From positions 1 through 43,080 of the forward strand of contig JAPPHF010000146.1 in assembly GCA_028821115.1 (NCBI GenBank): a stretch of DNA of 43,080 nucleotides, written 5' to 3'. The position numbers were made by a program, and so were the translations under genes. Source of the stretch: Deltaproteobacteria bacterium. GTDB lineage: Bacteria > Desulfobacterota > Binatia > UBA9968 > JAJDTQ01. This document shows, piece after piece, positions 25,333 to 34,860 of this stretch; position 1 is the stretch's first letter, and every line of letters starts with the position of its first letter. Under the pieces are notes generated by a model. That model was not told where the DNA came from, did no database searches, and saw only the letters and a list, made by a program, of their open reading frames with translations.

Positions 25333-27414
25333 ATGGACACCTTTCACTCATTCTATATCGGCTTGGCCAACATCCTGCCGTTTTCCGCCGCTGGACAGGA
25401 CCCGTTCCTGTTCATGCTCATCGGCATCGCCATCGGTTTCGTGGTCGGCATCCTGCCGGGGCTCGGAGGCGCCACAACCCTGGCGCTCATGCTGCCGTTC
25501 ATCTACAAGATGGACCCCACCACCGCGTTCGCGTTCCTCCTGGGCTCCAACGCGGTGACCGCCACCACCGGGGACATCACCTCGATCCTTTTCGGCGTGC
25601 CGGGCGAGGGCATCACGGCCGCCACCATCGTCGACGGCCATCCCATGGCGAAGAAGGGAGAAGCCGGCCGTGCCCTGGGGGCGGCGCTCATGAGCTCGCT
25701 GGTGGGGGCTGTCTTCGGCGCCTTCGCCCTGGCTCTGGCGATTCCCATCGTGCAGCCGCTGGTGCTTTCCATCGGCTCCTCGGAGTTCTTCATGCTGGCC
25801 CTCCTGGGGATCACCTTCGTGGCGTCCCTGAGCGGGGGCAACATCCTCAAGGGGTTGTGCACCGGCGCTTTCGGCCTGGTCCTGTCTACCATCGGCCTCG
25901 ATCCCATCGAGAGCGTCCCGCGCTTCACTCTCGACCCGCTTATCGGCGAGGATGCGGCGCTCTTCCTGTGGGACGGCCTGTCGCTGGTCTCGGTCACCGT
26001 GGGGCTGTTCGCCATTCCCGAGATCATCGACCTGTCGGTGCAGGGGTCGAGCATCGCGCGCCAGTCCACCGGCAAGCTCGGCGGCGTCATGCAGGGCATC
26101 ATCGACACCTTCCGCCACTGGAAGCTGGTGCTGGCGTGCAGCGCCATCGGCTCCTACATCGGCCTCATCCCGGGACTGGGCGGAGGACCGGCCCAGTGGG
26201 TTGCCTACGCACACGCGGTGCAGACCTCACCGGGAGACAAGGACCGTTTCGGCAAGGGCGCCATCGAGGGCGTTCTCGGACCTGGCGCGGCCAACAACTC
26301 CAAGGAAGGCGGCTCTCTGGTGCCGACCATCGCGTTCGGCGTGCCGGGCAGCGTCTCCATGGCCATCCTGCTGGGAGCCTTCATCATCCAGGGAATCGTG
26401 CCCGGGCCCGACCTGCTCGATCCGGCCAAGCACCTGGACCTCACGTTCTCGTTCGTTTGGATCATCGTCGTCTCCAACATCATCACGGTGGCCATCTGCC
26501 TGCTGTTCCTGAACCATCTGGCCAAGATCACCTTCGTCAAGGGGACCTACCTGATCCCGTTCCTGCTGCTTCTCATCTACCTGGGCGGCTTCGCCGTCAA
26601 CAATGCTTTCGGCGACATGCTCATGGTGCTGATCTTCGGCGCGGTGGGATGGTTGATGGTGCGGTTCGACTGGCAGCGGCCGCCGCTCCTGCTGGGACTG
26701 GTGCTCGGCGGCATCGCCGAGAACAACCTCTTCATCGCCACCAAGGTATACGGCGCCGGATTCGTGCTGCGGCCCGGCGTCCTGCTCATCTTCCTGCTGA
26801 TCCTGGCGGGACTGTTCTACCCGATGTATCAGGCCTGGCGGGAGAAGAAGCGGCTCGAACGGCACGAGGCCCGGTTCGAGGTGCCCGGCGTCACCAAGAC
26901 CGAGGAGGCGATCTCGCGCAACGAGCGGGTGGCCAGCGGCATCTTCGCGCTGTGCTTCGTCGCGCTGTTCGCCTACGTTCTGCGGGAGTGCTTCTGGGGC
27001 TTCGGCGCCTACGAGGAGCGCGCCGCCCTGTTCCCGGTGATCATCGGCCTGCCGGCCTTCGCCATCAGCATCGCGGTCTTCGTGAAGGAGATCGCGACCA
27101 CCTCCAAGGTCGTGGCCCACGGCGAGGAGGGCGTGGAGGAGGTGGAGGAGATCTCACCGGAGGAAACGCGCCGGCGAACCCTCGCCATCGGCGCCTGGGT
27201 GGTGGGTTTCTTCGTCTCCATCTGGCTGATCGGTTTCGTGCCGTCGTCGCTGGTGGCGACGTTCCTCTACCTCAAGTTCGGCGCCCGGGAGGGCTGGCTC
27301 ATTACCGTCATCCTCACGGCGGCGGCCTACGTGTTCTTCGCCGGCATCTTCGACTGGCTCCTGGTCCTGCCGTTCCCGCCCGGCGACCTGTTCGTCTGGC
27401 TGGGACTCGATTGA
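25333..27414 (+). CDS. TctA-TctB fusion transporter protein
   Basis: TctA motifs GILPGLGGATTLALMLPF, SILFGVPGEGITAATIVDGHPMAKKGEAGRALG, then a C-terminal TctB-like four-segment region from about residue 530. Confidence 0.88.
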   Translation: MDTFHSFYIGLANILPFSAAGQDPFLFMLIGIAIGFVVGILPGLGGATTLALMLPFIYKMDPTTAFAFLLGSNAVTATTGDITSILFGVPGEGITAATIVDGHPMAKKGEAGRALGAALMSSLVGAVFGAFALALAIPIVQPLVLSIGSSEFFMLALLGITFVASLSGGNILKGLCTGAFGLVLSTIGLDPIESVPRFTLDPLIGEDAALFLWDGLSLVSVTVGLFAIPEIIDLSVQGSSIARQSTGKLGGVMQGIIDTFRHWKLVLACSAIGSYIGLIPGLGGGPAQWVAYAHAVQTSPGDKDRFGKGAIEGVLGPGAANNSKEGGSLVPTIAFGVPGSVSMAILLGAFIIQGIVPGPDLLDPAKHLDLTFSFVWIIVVSNIITVAICLLFLNHLAKITFVKGTYLIPFLLLLIYLGGFAVNNAFGDMLMVLIFGAVGWLMVRFDWQRPPLLLGLVLGGIAENNLFIATKVYGAGFVLRPGVLLIFLLILAGLFYPMYQAWREKKRLERHEARFEVPGVTKTEEAISRNERVASGIFALCFVALFAYVLRECFWGFGAYEERAALFPVIIGLPAFAISIAVFVKEIATTSKVVAHGEEGVEEVEEISPEETRRRTLAIGAWVVGFFVSIWLIGFVPSSLVATFLYLKFGAREGWLITVILTAAAYVFFAGIFDWLLVLPFPPGDLFVWLGLD

Positions 27415-27428
27415 GGATTGCGGGTGCA

Positions 27429-27457
27429 TTGACCCGTTCCGGGGCGTTGGATAGTAT
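27429..27457 (+). promoter_or_regulatory. Candidate sigma70 promoter (TTGACC-N17-TAGTAT) 7 nt upstream of an ATG
   Basis: 5/6 and 4/6 consensus matches with a 17-bp spacer. Confidence 0.5.
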
Positions 27458-27464
27458 TTGAGGC

Positions 27465-28835
27465 ATGCGGAGAGCCCTCCACTGCTGCGCCGTGGTGATG
27501 CTGCTCGCTTGCTGTGTCACGACCTTTCTCCGCGTACCTCTCGCCCATGCCCTTTCCCAGGAGGAGGAGATCCGCATAAGCCGCCAGTTGCGGCAGGAAG
27601 CCCGTCGCCGGCACAAGTTCATCGACGATCCCGAGGTGGCGCTGTACGTCGACCGCATCGGCCGCCGGATCCTCGAAGCCGTAGGCAACACCCGATATCC
27701 TTACCGCTTCTTCGTCATCGAGGACTCCTCGATGAATGCGTTTGCCGTGCCCGGCGGGAGCATCTTCGTGCACTCGGGCCTGATCCGGCGGGTGGCGACG
27801 TCGGACGAGCTGGCGTCGGTGGTCGCCCACGAGATCGTCCATGTGAACGCGCGTCACTTCGCCACCCTGCTCGACAACACCGACACGACCATGATCATCG
27901 GGATGCTCGGCGTGTTCCTGGCGCCGGTCCTGGGGCCTGCCGCCCTGGCCGGCCCTGCCGTCGCCATGACCCAGCAACTGGAGTTCAGCCGGCAGATGGA
28001 GGAGCAGGCCGACAATCTCGGCGTCGGCTACCTGGCACGGGCTGGCTACGACCCCGATGCCGCGGTGACCTTCATGAAGCGGATGTACCGCGAACGGATC
28101 CTCAATCCCGTGGGGCGGCCATCGTATCTGCTGACCCACCCGCTGAGCCAGAAACGCATCGCCAACCTGAACGCGTCGATCCGTGCTCTCGGGCTCACGC
28201 GTCCGCGCTACCGGGGCGCCGACGATATCGAGCGGGTCAAGCTGTTGATCGAGCTGCGAAAAAGGCCGGAAGAGGTGGTCGAGCGATTGAGGAAGGCCCA
28301 TGAGCGCCGTCCGGAAGCAGCCGAATCGGCGCATGCGCTGGGCATCGCCTATGCCGCTACCGGCCGGTGGATTCGAGCCCGCGAGATGCTCGAACGGGCT
28401 GCCCGGTCGAACCCTGCGGTCCCGTACCTGGATCGGGATCTCGGACGGGTCTACGTCCACACGGAGGAGTTCGCCAAAGCCCACGCCGCCTTCGGACGAA
28501 TGCTGGCGCGGGAACCGGATGATCCGGTCACACACCTGTACAAGGGACAGCTCCTCGAAAAGGAATCGCGCTTTCGGCAGGCGACGCGTACGTATCTGAG
28601 GCTGCGCCAGCTTGCGCCGTTCTGGCCCGAGGCCGCCCGGAGGTTGGGCTATGCCTACCGCAAGCTGAATCAGCCCGGGAAAGCCCACTACTATCTGGCG
28701 CAATCGTACCTGCTGCGTGACGAGACCGGAAAGGCCGTCGATTCCCTCGGGCGCGCCGCCCAGCAATACCCGCCGGATTCGCCGAGGCGGCAGGTGATTC
28801 TCGACGAGATCGCCGCCATCCGGGCCGGAGGCTGA
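27465..28835 (+). CDS. M48-family metalloprotease with TPR region (BepA-like)
   Basis: VVAHEIVHVNARH (HExxH), FSRQMEEQADNLGVGYLARAGYDP, LTHPLSQKRI, C-terminal TPR-like helices. Confidence 0.92.
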   Translation: MRRALHCCAVVMLLACCVTTFLRVPLAHALSQEEEIRISRQLRQEARRRHKFIDDPEVALYVDRIGRRILEAVGNTRYPYRFFVIEDSSMNAFAVPGGSIFVHSGLIRRVATSDELASVVAHEIVHVNARHFATLLDNTDTTMIIGMLGVFLAPVLGPAALAGPAVAMTQQLEFSRQMEEQADNLGVGYLARAGYDPDAAVTFMKRMYRERILNPVGRPSYLLTHPLSQKRIANLNASIRALGLTRPRYRGADDIERVKLLIELRKRPEEVVERLRKAHERRPEAAESAHALGIAYAATGRWIRAREMLERAARSNPAVPYLDRDLGRVYVHTEEFAKAHAAFGRMLAREPDDPVTHLYKGQLLEKESRFRQATRTYLRLRQLAPFWPEAARRLGYAYRKLNQPGKAHYYLAQSYLLRDETGKAVDSLGRAAQQYPPDSPRRQVILDEIAAIRAGG

Positions 28836-28886
28836 CCGCCACCGACGCGGCACCGCCCGCGGCACCGCCCGCGACGGTCCTGCCGC

Positions 28887-29636
28887 TCAATCGTCCAGCG
28901 CCTTCCGCAGGCGTTTGCGCGCCTGCACGTAGATCTGGCAGATCCTTCCCTCCGTCAGTCCCAGACCTTCTCCTATCTCCCTGAACTTGAGCTCCCGGTA
29001 ATGGCGCAGGGTCACCACCAGGCGTTCCCGTTCCGGGAGCAGCGCCACCGCGCGTTTGAGCTTGTCCACCAGATCCTGGCGCTCGACGCACGCGAGCGGG
29101 TCCTGGTAAAGTCCTTGATCCGAATCGGTGCCGTCGAGAAGGACGTCGGCGCCGCCCCAGGACGGGTCGTCCAGGCTCACCCACCCTTGTTCCCGCACCC
29201 TGTAGCTGATCCTGTGCCAAGTCTCCAACGGCACCTCCAGCTCCTGCGCCATTTCCTCGGAAGTGGCCTCCCGGCAGAGGTGTTCGGCGAGCCGCCTGCG
29301 CACGGCCGCAACCCGGCGCGTCCAGGCCCGGATCGAACGGCTCACCCAGTCGAGGGAACGCAGGCATTGGATCATCTCCCCGTAGATGCGGTGCCTGGCG
29401 TAGACGTGGAACGAGACGCCCCGCTCGGGATCGTATCGCTCAAGGGCCTCTAGCAGCCCCACCACGCCGGAGTTCACCAGCGCGCCGAGATCGTGACCGG
29501 ACGGCAGCCGGCGGTGGAGGTGGCGCGCCATGCGTTCGACGAGCGGCAGATAGCCGGTGACGACGTCCTCGACGGAATCGCCGGGCTGGACGGCCGGAAA
29601 GGCGGCCGGCTTGGGTCCGGGTGGGCGTTGCTCCAT
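28887..29636 (-). CDS. Sigma-28/FliA-WhiG-like RNA polymerase sigma factor
   Basis: ALVNSGVVGLLEALERYDPERGVSFHVYARHRIYGEMIQCLRSLDWVSRSIR; LKFREIGEGLGLTEGRICQIYVQARKRLR. Confidence 0.9.
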   Translation of the reverse strand: MEQRPPGPKPAAFPAVQPGDSVEDVVTGYLPLVERMARHLHRRLPSGHDLGALVNSGVVGLLEALERYDPERGVSFHVYARHRIYGEMIQCLRSLDWVSRSIRAWTRRVAAVRRRLAEHLCREATSEEMAQELEVPLETWHRISYRVREQGWVSLDDPSWGGADVLLDGTDSDQGLYQDPLACVERQDLVDKLKRAVALLPERERLVVTLRHYRELKFREIGEGLGLTEGRICQIYVQARKRLRKALDD

Positions 29637-29796
29637 GAGCGGACATGAAGGCAACGCTCATGCCACTCGACCGCGGTTTCGGGGTCGGAGAAATCACCCG
29701 CACTTACGGGATGCGTGGGAAGAAACAGACCGGGCAGGGTGTCAACAGGCCGAAGCGATCGTCATCCCGCCGTCGCCTCCGGCGGTCGCTCCTGTC

Positions 29797-32229
29797 CTAG
29801 CGGTAGAGCTCCATCAACTCCACCAGGCCGAGGGCGCGCATTTGGCTGAAGAGATAGCGCTTGATCTCATCCACCCGGTCCAGCCGCAGAGCCTGCTGTC
29901 CGATGGCTACGGCCCGCTCGTAGGTCACGGAGCGCACCAGCTTCCGGACCACCGGAATGGACAGGGATTCCATGCTGAATTCTTCGAGGCCCATGCCCAT
30001 CAACAGCAGGGTCGACAGCGGGTCACCGGCCATCTCCCCGCACATGGCCACGCCCTTGCCCTTGTCCTTGGCCGCCTCGATGACCTGCTTGAGCGCGGCG
30101 AGGACGGCCGGATGGAAGGGCTCGTAGAGAGGAGCCACCTTGCGGTTCCCCCGGTCGACGGCCAACAGGTACTGGATCAGGTCGTTGGTGCCGATGCTGA
30201 CGAAGTCCACCTCCTCCACCAGCCGATGCGCCATCTGCACCGCTGACGGCACCTCGACCATGATCCCCAGCTCCATGTCGGCATCGAACGGTATGCCGTT
30301 GCGCCCGAGATCGGCCTTGACGTCCCGCAGCATGGCCTTGACCCGGAGGATCTCCTCCAGACTCGACACCATGGGGATCAACATGCGCACCGGCCCCAGC
30401 GCCCCGGCGCGCAGGATGGCCCGGAGTTGCATCTCGAAAGTCTCCGACGCCTCCAGCGAGACGCGGATGGAACGCCATCCGAGAAACGGATTGGGCTCGG
30501 CGCGTGCGATGCTTACGTAGGGCGGGTACTTGTCCGCGCCGATGTCGAGGGTGCGGATGGTCACCGGCTTGCCGCTCATGCCTTCCACCACCTTCTGGTA
30601 GAGGGCAAACTGCTGCGCCTCGGTGGGAAAGTCGTGATAGGCAAGAAACGGGATCTCGGTCCGGTAGAGGCCGATGCCTTCCGCTCCATGCGTTTGAGCG
30701 AACCGGATGTCGGTCAGCAGACCCATGTTGGCCAGCAGTCGGACCCGGTGTCCGTCCGTGGTCTGGGCCGGCAGATCCCGCATTTCGTCGAGTTCGCGGT
30801 TGACCGCGAGATAGTGACGCTCCATCCGGTCGTACTCGCCGACGATCTCCTTGTTGGGGTTGACGAACACGACCCCCGAGTTGCCGTCGACGATCAGGGA
30901 GTCCTCCTTCTGGACGCTTTCAAGCAACCCCTCCGCCGCCACCACGGTGGGAATCTCGAAGGACTTGGCCAGCAGCGAGGCGTGGGAGGTGACGCCGCCG
31001 GTGGCGAGCACGATGCCCTGGAAGCGATCGCGTTCGACGACGGCCAAGTCCGCCGGAGAAAGGTCCTCCGCCACCAGGACGGCCTCGCCCTCCGGCACCA
31101 CCAGCCTCCTGTCCTCGTAGCCGGCAAGATTGTCCAACAATCTTTCGGCAACGTCGCGGATGTCCGCCGTACGCTCCTTGAGGTAGCGGTCGTCGACCTC
31201 ACTGACGGTCCTTATGTGCCGCCGGAAGACGCTGCTGACGGCATAGTACGCGGTGAGGGCTTCGTGGAGGATACGGTGCTCGATCTGGCTCTTGAGCACC
31301 GGGTCGTTCAGCAGCATCCTGTGCACGTCGAAGATCGCCCCCGCCTCGTCGGAGATGAGGGCGATCATGCGGGTCTTGATCTCTTCCACCTGGACGGCGG
31401 CCTGCTGCAACGCGGAGCGAAAACGCTCCAACTCCCGCTGGGGATGGCCGGTATGGGTCTTCTGAATGGCGGCCAGGTCCATCCGGCGGTGCATGATGTG
31501 GGCCTTGCCGTAGGCGAAGCCGGGACAGGCGGCCAGCCCGGTCAGACGGCTGCGGAACTTTCTCGGCCTCTCGCTCGTGCGTTCCTTGCCCCGTCCTTCG
31601 TAGGACCTCAGTCGTTTGAGGGCGTTGACCATGCGCTGCCGGGACTGCTTGCGCTCGCGCTCCTTGTCCTTGAGCGAGTCCACCAACCGCGCGTGCACGA
31701 TGATGGTGGCAACCTGCGCGGAGATGGCCTTGAGGAGCCGGACCTCCTCCTGGGTAAACTCGCGCGGCCGGGAGGTTTGCACCACCAGCACGCCGATGGG
31801 CGCCTTCCGCGCGTTGACGGGAACGGCGAAGAAGGAGTGGTACCGTTCTTCGCCGGTCTCGGGAAAATACAGGAAGCGAGGATGGGAGGGGGCGTCCACG
31901 ACCATCACCGGCTCCCGTGTCTCCACCGCCAGTCCCGCCAGTCCCTCGCCGACGGTCATCGACACCCTCCCCACGGCGGCTTGGTCCAGGCCCCTTGTGG
32001 CGCTGAGCGTCAGCCTCCCGCTCTCGGCATCGAGCAGATAGACCGAGCATACTTCGGTCTGCATGCGCTTCGCGACGATGCCGGCGATGCTGTTAAGGCA
32101 TCCTTGAAGGTCTTCGGCCTCGTCGACGAAGCGGCTGATCTCCTCCAGGGTGACGAGATGAGAGGCGTCGTCCTCGGCGGCCGTGTCGGGTGTGTCAGGT
32201 ATGTCAGGTATGTCGGTTACGTGCATCAC
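29797..32229 (-). CDS. ptsP: Phosphoenolpyruvate-protein phosphotransferase with GAF domain (PtsP/EI-Ntr)
   Basis: N-terminal GAF ([18 protein letters not shown]); [48 protein letters not shown]. Confidence 0.95.
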   Translation of the reverse strand: MMHVTDIPDIPDTPDTAAEDDASHLVTLEEISRFVDEAEDLQGCLNSIAGIVAKRMQTEVCSVYLLDAESGRLTLSATRGLDQAAVGRVSMTVGEGLAGLAVETREPVMVVDAPSHPRFLYFPETGEERYHSFFAVPVNARKAPIGVLVVQTSRPREFTQEEVRLLKAISAQVATIIVHARLVDSLKDKERERKQSRQRMVNALKRLRSYEGRGKERTSERPRKFRSRLTGLAACPGFAYGKAHIMHRRMDLAAIQKTHTGHPQRELERFRSALQQAAVQVEEIKTRMIALISDEAGAIFDVHRMLLNDPVLKSQIEHRILHEALTAYYAVSSVFRRHIRTVSEVDDRYLKERTADIRDVAERLLDNLAGYEDRRLVVPEGEAVLVAEDLSPADLAVVERDRFQGIVLATGGVTSHASLLAKSFEIPTVVAAEGLLESVQKEDSLIVDGNSGVVFVNPNKEIVGEYDRMERHYLAVNRELDEMRDLPAQTTDGHRVRLLANMGLLTDIRFAQTHGAEGIGLYRTEIPFLAYHDFPTEAQQFALYQKVVEGMSGKPVTIRTLDIGADKYPPYVSIARAEPNPFLGWRSIRVSLEASETFEMQLRAILRAGALGPVRMLIPMVSSLEEILRVKAMLRDVKADLGRNGIPFDADMELGIMVEVPSAVQMAHRLVEEVDFVSIGTNDLIQYLLAVDRGNRKVAPLYEPFHPAVLAALKQVIEAAKDKGKGVAMCGEMAGDPLSTLLLMGMGLEEFSMESLSIPVVRKLVRSVTYERAVAIGQQALRLDRVDEIKRYLFSQMRALGLVELMELYR
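32183..32218. repeat. 9-bp tandem repeat (about 4 degenerate units, two interior units differ by 1 nt) in the ptsP 5' coding end
   Basis: gtgtcgggt gtgtcaggt atgtcaggt atgtcggtt; encodes [11 protein letters not shown] on the minus strand. Confidence 0.7.
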
Positions 32230-32359
32230 GGGGACACTCCAGCGCGCTGAAAACGCGGTTCGTCAACGAATATTCGCAGGATTTCTCGCTGTCGGCAAGC
32301 CGCCCCAGTGGGTGGTTTGGATGCCGGCGGCTCTCTCCGGAGGTGTTTCTGAGGCCGAT

Positions 32360-32388
32360 TTGACCCGGTTTGGGGCAGATGTTACGTT
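32360..32388 (+). promoter_or_regulatory. Candidate sigma70 promoter (TTGACC-N17-TACGTT) 7 nt upstream of folE ATG
   Basis: 5/6 -35 match, weak -10, 17-bp spacer. Confidence 0.35.
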
Positions 32389-32395
32389 GCCTCCG

Positions 32396-32995
32396 ATGTC
32401 CGTTCAATGGCGCGCCGAAAACACCGAGAACTCGACGGATTCCCTCGAAACCCACGTGAGAGCCATCCTGGCGGCGCTTGGGGAGGATCCCGGCCGGGAA
32501 GGGCTCGAGAAGACACCGGCGCGGGTGGCCGCGGCTTGGCGGTTCCTGACCAAAGGATACGGCGAGGATCCCGACGCCATCATCAATGGCGCCCTGTTCA
32601 CCGAGGACTACCAGGAGATGATCGTCGAGAAGGACATTGACTTCTACTCTCTCTGTGAGCATCACATGCTGCCATTTCACGGCAAGGCCCACGTGGCCTA
32701 CATCCCGCGCAGGAAGATCATCGGCGTTTCCAAGCTGGCACGACTGGTGGACGCCTACGCCCGCCGCCTGCAGGTCCAGGAACGCCTGACGAACCAGATC
32801 GCCAACACCATCATGGACCGCATCAACCCCTTGGGAGCGGCGGTGGTGATGGAGGCCGAGCACATGTGCATGCGCATGCGCGGCGTTCAGAAACAGAACT
32901 CCACCATCATCACCAGCTCCCTGTTGGGGGCGTTCCGCACACAGGAGAAGACCCGCGCCGAGTTCATGAACCTCATCCGCGGTCACCGCTCCTGA
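32396..32995 (+). CDS. folE: GTP cyclohydrolase I
   Basis: [65 protein letters not shown]. Confidence 0.97.
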   Translation: MSVQWRAENTENSTDSLETHVRAILAALGEDPGREGLEKTPARVAAAWRFLTKGYGEDPDAIINGALFTEDYQEMIVEKDIDFYSLCEHHMLPFHGKAHVAYIPRRKIIGVSKLARLVDAYARRLQVQERLTNQIANTIMDRINPLGAAVVMEAEHMCMRMRGVQKQNSTIITSSLLGAFRTQEKTRAEFMNLIRGHRS

Positions 32996-33004
32996 CCGAG
33001 TCCC

Positions 33005-34492
33005 ATGGAAGTCAAGCTGAGAGAAATCGCCCCCTCACGGGTCCGCACCGCCCTGCTGGCGGTGCCGGTCACGGACAAGGGACTCGGCGACGGCCTCGCG
33101 CGGCGGCTCGACCGCCAGTTGAAGGGCAGGCTGGCCGCGTTGGTGAAACGGAGCGGTTTCGTAGCCCGGCGGGGAAGCTCGCTGCTGGCGGCGACGCACG
33201 GCGCCATCCCCGCGGAGCATGTGTTGCTGGTGGGACTGGGCAAGCACGAGGAGGAAGGGCTCCACGCCTGGCGCATGGCAGGGGCCGTCACCGCCAAGGA
33301 GGGCGGGCGGGTGTGGGCCGACGAGGCGATATTCATGCTGCCGCCGGATCAGCAGACGGAATCGGTGGTCGGGGCGGTGGCCGAGGGCGCCCTGTTGAAC
33401 GCCTACCGCTTCACCAGGTATCGCTCCAACGACAAGCAAAAGGCACGGTTGCGCACCCTCATCCTCGGGCGGACCGCGTCGGGACGGAACGCCGCGCTCA
33501 CGCGCGCGCTCAGGAATGCCAGGCTTTCGGCGTCGGCGGTGTGCCTGGCCCGGGACCTGGTGAACGAGCCGCCGTCCACGGCCACCGCCAGCTATCTGTC
33601 GGAGCAGGCCACGGCTCATTGCCGCGGCGAGGGGCTGAAGGTCGAGGTCTGGGACAAGAAGAAGATAGAGCGGATGAAGCTGGCGGGCCTTCTGGCGGTC
33701 AATCAAGGTAGCCGCGAGGAACCTCGCTTCATCCACATGCGCTACAAGCCCAAGGGCCGGCCGCAAAGGAAGGTCGCCCTCGTCGGCAAGGGGATCACCT
33801 TTGATTCCGGCGGGCTTTCCCTCAAGCCTGCGCGTTCCATGGAGACCATGAAAATCGACATGGCCGGGGCCGCCGCGGTCATCGGCGTCATGAGCGTGCT
33901 CCCCGAGCTGGCGCCCGACGTCGAGGTGCTCGGCCTGGTGCCGACCACCGACAACCTGCCCGACGGCGGCGCGCAGAAACCGGGAGACGTGATCCGTTAC
34001 CTGAACGGCAAGACCGTGGAGGTCATGAATACCGACGCCGAGGGAAGGCTCATCCTCGCGGATGCCCTGCTCCTGGCGGCCCGGGAGAAGCCCGACTGCA
34101 TGATCAATCTCGCCACCCTCACGGGCGCCTGCATCGTCGCCTTGGGCAACGAGGTGGCCGGACTCTTCAGCAACGACGACGAGCTGGCCGGCAAGCTCAT
34201 CCAATGCAGCCGCGACGCCGGGGAGAGCCTCTGGCAGTTGCCTCTGACACCCGAGTATCGCGAGGACATCAAGAGCCAGGTGGCGGATATCAAGAATGTG
34301 GGTGGGGGTTCGGCCGGCGCCATCACGGCGGCGCTGTTCCTGCAGGAATTCGTCGGCGAGACTCCGTGGGCCCACCTGGACATCGCGGGTCCCGCGTTCA
34401 CGGCCAAGGGCCACGTCGTGTGCCCGAAAGGGGGCACGGGGTTCGGGGTGCGGACGTTGTTGAATCTTCTCTCGGGAAGTCAGCCAGAATGA
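33005..34492 (+). CDS. pepA: Leucyl aminopeptidase (M17)
   Basis: GKGITFDSGGLSLKP; NTDAEGRLILADALLLA. Confidence 0.96.
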   Translation: MEVKLREIAPSRVRTALLAVPVTDKGLGDGLARRLDRQLKGRLAALVKRSGFVARRGSSLLAATHGAIPAEHVLLVGLGKHEEEGLHAWRMAGAVTAKEGGRVWADEAIFMLPPDQQTESVVGAVAEGALLNAYRFTRYRSNDKQKARLRTLILGRTASGRNAALTRALRNARLSASAVCLARDLVNEPPSTATASYLSEQATAHCRGEGLKVEVWDKKKIERMKLAGLLAVNQGSREEPRFIHMRYKPKGRPQRKVALVGKGITFDSGGLSLKPARSMETMKIDMAGAAAVIGVMSVLPELAPDVEVLGLVPTTDNLPDGGAQKPGDVIRYLNGKTVEVMNTDAEGRLILADALLLAAREKPDCMINLATLTGACIVALGNEVAGLFSNDDELAGKLIQCSRDAGESLWQLPLTPEYREDIKSQVADIKNVGGGSAGAITAALFLQEFVGETPWAHLDIAGPAFTAKGHVVCPKGGTGFGVRTLLNLLSGSQPE

Positions 34493-34514
34493 CTGGAAAA
34501 GGAGACACGTTTCG

Positions 34515-34838
34515 ATGGATATATCCCACGTAGCGGACAACGAGTTCGAAGCGGAAGTCATTGCCGCGACCATGCCGGTGCTGGTGGATTTCTGGGCGCC
34601 GTGGTGCGGGCCGTGCAAATCCATCGCCCCGGTTCTGGAAGAGCTGGCGCGGGAATATGACGGCAGGCTCAAGGTGGTGAAGATCAACGTTGACGAGAAT
34701 CCGGAAACCCCAAGCCGCTTCGGCGTGCGGGGAATTCCGAACCTGATGATCTTCAAGGAAGGGAGCCTCTCGGGCCAGATCGTGGGCGCGGCGCCCAAAG
34801 CGAGGTTGGTGAGCGAGATCGACAAGGCGTTGGGCTGA
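34515..34838 (+). CDS. trxA: Thioredoxin
   Basis: VDFWAPWCGPCKSIAPVLEELA; SD aaggag upstream. Confidence 0.96.
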   Translation: MDISHVADNEFEAEVIAATMPVLVDFWAPWCGPCKSIAPVLEELAREYDGRLKVVKINVDENPETPSRFGVRGIPNLMIFKEGSLSGQIVGAAPKARLVSEIDKALG

Positions 34839-34860
34839 GCCCTCTACCTTTGGGTGAGGG

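Noticed and set aside
28847-28870. Two tandem copies of gcggcaccgccc between convergent genes
   Set aside because: Short, only two copies and composition-biased; not enough to claim a functional repeat.
30427-32250. 607-aa plus-strand ORF opposite ptsP
   Set aside because: Antisense shadow ORF; ptsP on the other strand has clear catalytic motifs.
33035-34825. 596-aa minus-strand ORF opposite pepA and trxA
   Set aside because: Spans two well-supported genes on the other strand; composition typical of antisense frames.
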